This document shows, piece by piece, positions 62,335 through 64,000 of a DNA stretch of 64,000 nucleotides. The DNA is from Amphirosellinia nigrospora. Its lineage: Eukaryota > Ascomycota > Sordariomycetes > Xylariales > Xylariaceae. The position numbers were made by a program, and so were the translations under genes. How positions within the stretch are numbered: the first letter of the stretch is position 1; each line of letters opens with the position of its first letter. A model generated the notes under the pieces. That model saw nothing but the letters and a program-made list of their open reading frames with translations. It was not told the origin of the DNA and did no database searches. The stretch covers positions 6,917,569-6,981,568 of the forward strand of contig SCHM01000002.1 of NCBI GenBank assembly GCA_004123355.1. Direction: 5' to 3'.

Positions 62335-63125
62335 TACGTGTTTGTTATATGTCCTGAATCGTGTAATCGAGCCCTATGTTGTGCTAATCCGTGGTGCTGA
62401 AGCTATTTTGGGCTTAAGACATTTCCAGATGCAGTACAACTCGAGTCATAATCTCGTAGCATAACAGTACTCTTTCTTTCCTAAATCTAGCATGGAGCCA
62501 AAGAATTATCATCCTAGGGACCTCTACATAAAAACTAGTTCGCGAATCTTGGACCGGGAGGGTACTGCCATTTATGATCTCATGCGAATGTAGACCTACC
62601 TATGTACGAAGGCTCGGCTATCCGGTTATCCGTGTATTTACTACCCCTCCAAGACAGCTAGATGAAGGCGAAGAGAGCAAAGAGACGCGAAGCGAAGGAA
62701 CTAACACTGTCACAAGCCCCAGTACATGTATATCAAACCGCAGTCAAGTGCTGGCTTGACAACGTTCTACCTTTTGTAGTGTGGCGGTATAGTGCTACAG
62801 TTCTACGTCAAAAAAAAGTACATTGACTAAAGGCCTGCTAATCTAAGAGAAAAAGAGACCAAGAAGTTCGTGGTGGACTTAAATCTCCAGAAGATTATTT
62901 GCAATATGAATATCCTTCTCATCTTTTCATGAGCTTCTAGGTGTGACCTTCTCCAATCTCTCCAGGTCTTTCTTAGCTCTATATTATATTCCTGCTGCTT
63001 ATTGTTGTAACATGGAAATGCTTGTAGTTAGGGGCTTAAAAAACTTCATATTGCTAACAATCTGTACACGATGAAGGATTAAGGGCCATGACCTGACAAG
63101 AAGGGTTTAACCCCTTTTTAGTCTA

Positions 63126-63166
63126 GGGGACATCGGCCCGGGAGATTTGGGGGCGTGGGGAGGGGG
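63126..63166 (+). repeat. G-run tract on the plus strand, G-quadruplex capable
   Basis: Runs of G at 63126-129, 63140-142, 63149-153, 63157-160 and 63162-166 with short loops meet the usual quadruplex pattern. It lies about 500 bases upstream of the alpha-galactosidase start. Confidence 0.6.
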
Positions 63167-63669
63167 CTCCCAAGACTGTCTTATATCTCAAAGCATACAT
63201 GACGTCGTCTCAAGCTAGGTAACAACTACTAATAGTTAGGCTAACTGTCTTCTGCCTCTGCAGTGTTGATGCAGTCAATTCTATAATTAGCAAAACTGGA
63301 CATATTGGTTGGTTGGAGGTCATCTCAAGGGAACGCTGCAACAATGTCTACTGAATGCACGACGAACGAAAACAGAAGGTCAGCAACGCAATTGGCCCGC
63401 ATACAGCAATGATCACTGACATTCAAAAACAATACGAGATCACTTTCGGAGCGAAGCTATGCGAGTACAACGTAACTTTGCGCGGGGAAGCAATGACGTC
63501 GGCAACAGATACAACAGCAATTCCCTACATTGAAAGGATAGGAATAACGAAAGGTATTAATTGATCGCCGCGTTCCCCAGGTTTCATGTATGTTGTGATT
63601 CGTGCCCCATTTAATAGCATCGCTTGGTATAAGCAAACTTTGCTTGGAACACAGCAACAGAGAATTACA

Positions 63670-64000
63670 ATGTCTTTCATAAAGGCACTCGTCTTTACTG
63701 CATCAACAGTATCGGCTCTTGAATGGTCCGATGGAACAGGAAAGCTACCGGCGCTCGGCTGGAACTCTTGGAATGCCTATCATTGTGATATCAATGAAAG
63801 TTTAATTCTGGATGCCGCGAAGGCTATGGTCGATTTTGGCTTTAAGGTAATTCTGGCGTTCGTACCATGCCTATAAATTCTCACTTGTTGATTTAGGATG
63901 TTGGATATGAATATGTCAATCTCGATGACTGCTGGTCGGTGAAGGGAGGTCGCGACAACACGACGCAGCAATTGGTTCCCGACCCCGATAGATTTCCTAA
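63670..64000 (+). CDS. Alpha-galactosidase, GH27 (5' part, runs off the window)
   Basis: The signal peptide is [16 protein letters not shown]. The mature start [20 protein letters not shown] and [17 protein letters not shown] match GH27 alpha-galactosidases, which release terminal alpha-galactose from galactomannans and melibiose-type sugars outside the cell. An intron fits at about 63847-63896 (GTAATTC...TTTAG). It joins DFGFK to [20 protein letters not shown], the conserved substrate-binding region. The catalytic Asp residues would lie beyond the window. The ATG at 63670 is chosen because it places the signal peptide at the N-terminus; the frame is open further upstream but that part is not protein-like. 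Confidence 0.9.

Larger units (their letters stand above)
60479..63669. other. Gene-poor region
   Basis: About 3.2 kb. The first 190 bases may still be the tail of the CorA-like gene. Frames at 61383, 61636, 61820, 62574 and 63355 are short and unsupported. It contains an 18-bp palindrome and a G-rich tract, listed separately. The last few hundred bases should hold the alpha-galactosidase promoter. Confidence 0.4.

Overview
The window is nuclear DNA of a filamentous ascomycete, most likely a Sordariomycete-type fungus. Genes are split by many short introns (34-90 nt) with GT...AG ends and CTAAC/CTAAT-like branch sites. The content is typical of that group: HET-domain and CorA-like proteins, Zn2Cys6 regulators, secreted cysteine-rich proteins, and short TAGGTACCTA-type palindromes between genes. 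No bacterial, organellar or intact viral block was seen. I cannot name the species.

Layout. 0-9 kb holds conserved genes: RFC4 (-) divergent from ARG7 (+), then a DJ-1/Hsp31-type protein and a derlin. 9.6-31 kb holds a small secreted protein, N-terminal amidase NTA1 and the rRNA pseudouridine synthase CBF5. Scattered among them are three paralogues of one fungal cell-surface family (cysteine-rich ectodomain, one membrane span, long disordered tail). 31-36 kb holds an epoxide hydrolase, two tail-to-tail Zn2Cys6 regulators and an NmrA/isoflavone-reductase-like oxidoreductase, which is a plausible small metabolic cluster. 37-41.7 kb holds a HET-domain protein and a secreted cysteine-rich protein. 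43-47 kb holds a major facilitator transporter divergent from a TauD-type dioxygenase, a likely uptake and breakdown pair. 47.6-55 kb holds glucosidase II alpha, NDP kinase, a mitochondrial-type membrane protein and a Ca3427-like periplasmic-binding-fold protein. 57-60.5 kb holds a CorA-like membrane protein. A GH27 alpha-galactosidase runs off the right edge. Between these lie gene-poor, AT-rich stretches, the largest being 13.3-18.1 kb and 60.7-63.7 kb.

One property governs how every gene should be read. Most conserved genes here, including essential ones, lose frame at one or more points. Nearly every break is explained by the loss of a single base, often in a run of C or G, and the protein continues in the next frame with no loss of conserved sequence. 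Adding back the inferred number of bases makes the exon lengths of RFC4, ARG7, CBF5, TauD, glucosidase II, NDP kinase and the three surface paralogues sum to whole codons. This looks like uncorrected long-read assembly error rather than gene decay. The epoxide hydrolase, the transporter, the second Zn2Cys6 protein and the NmrA-like gene are intact.
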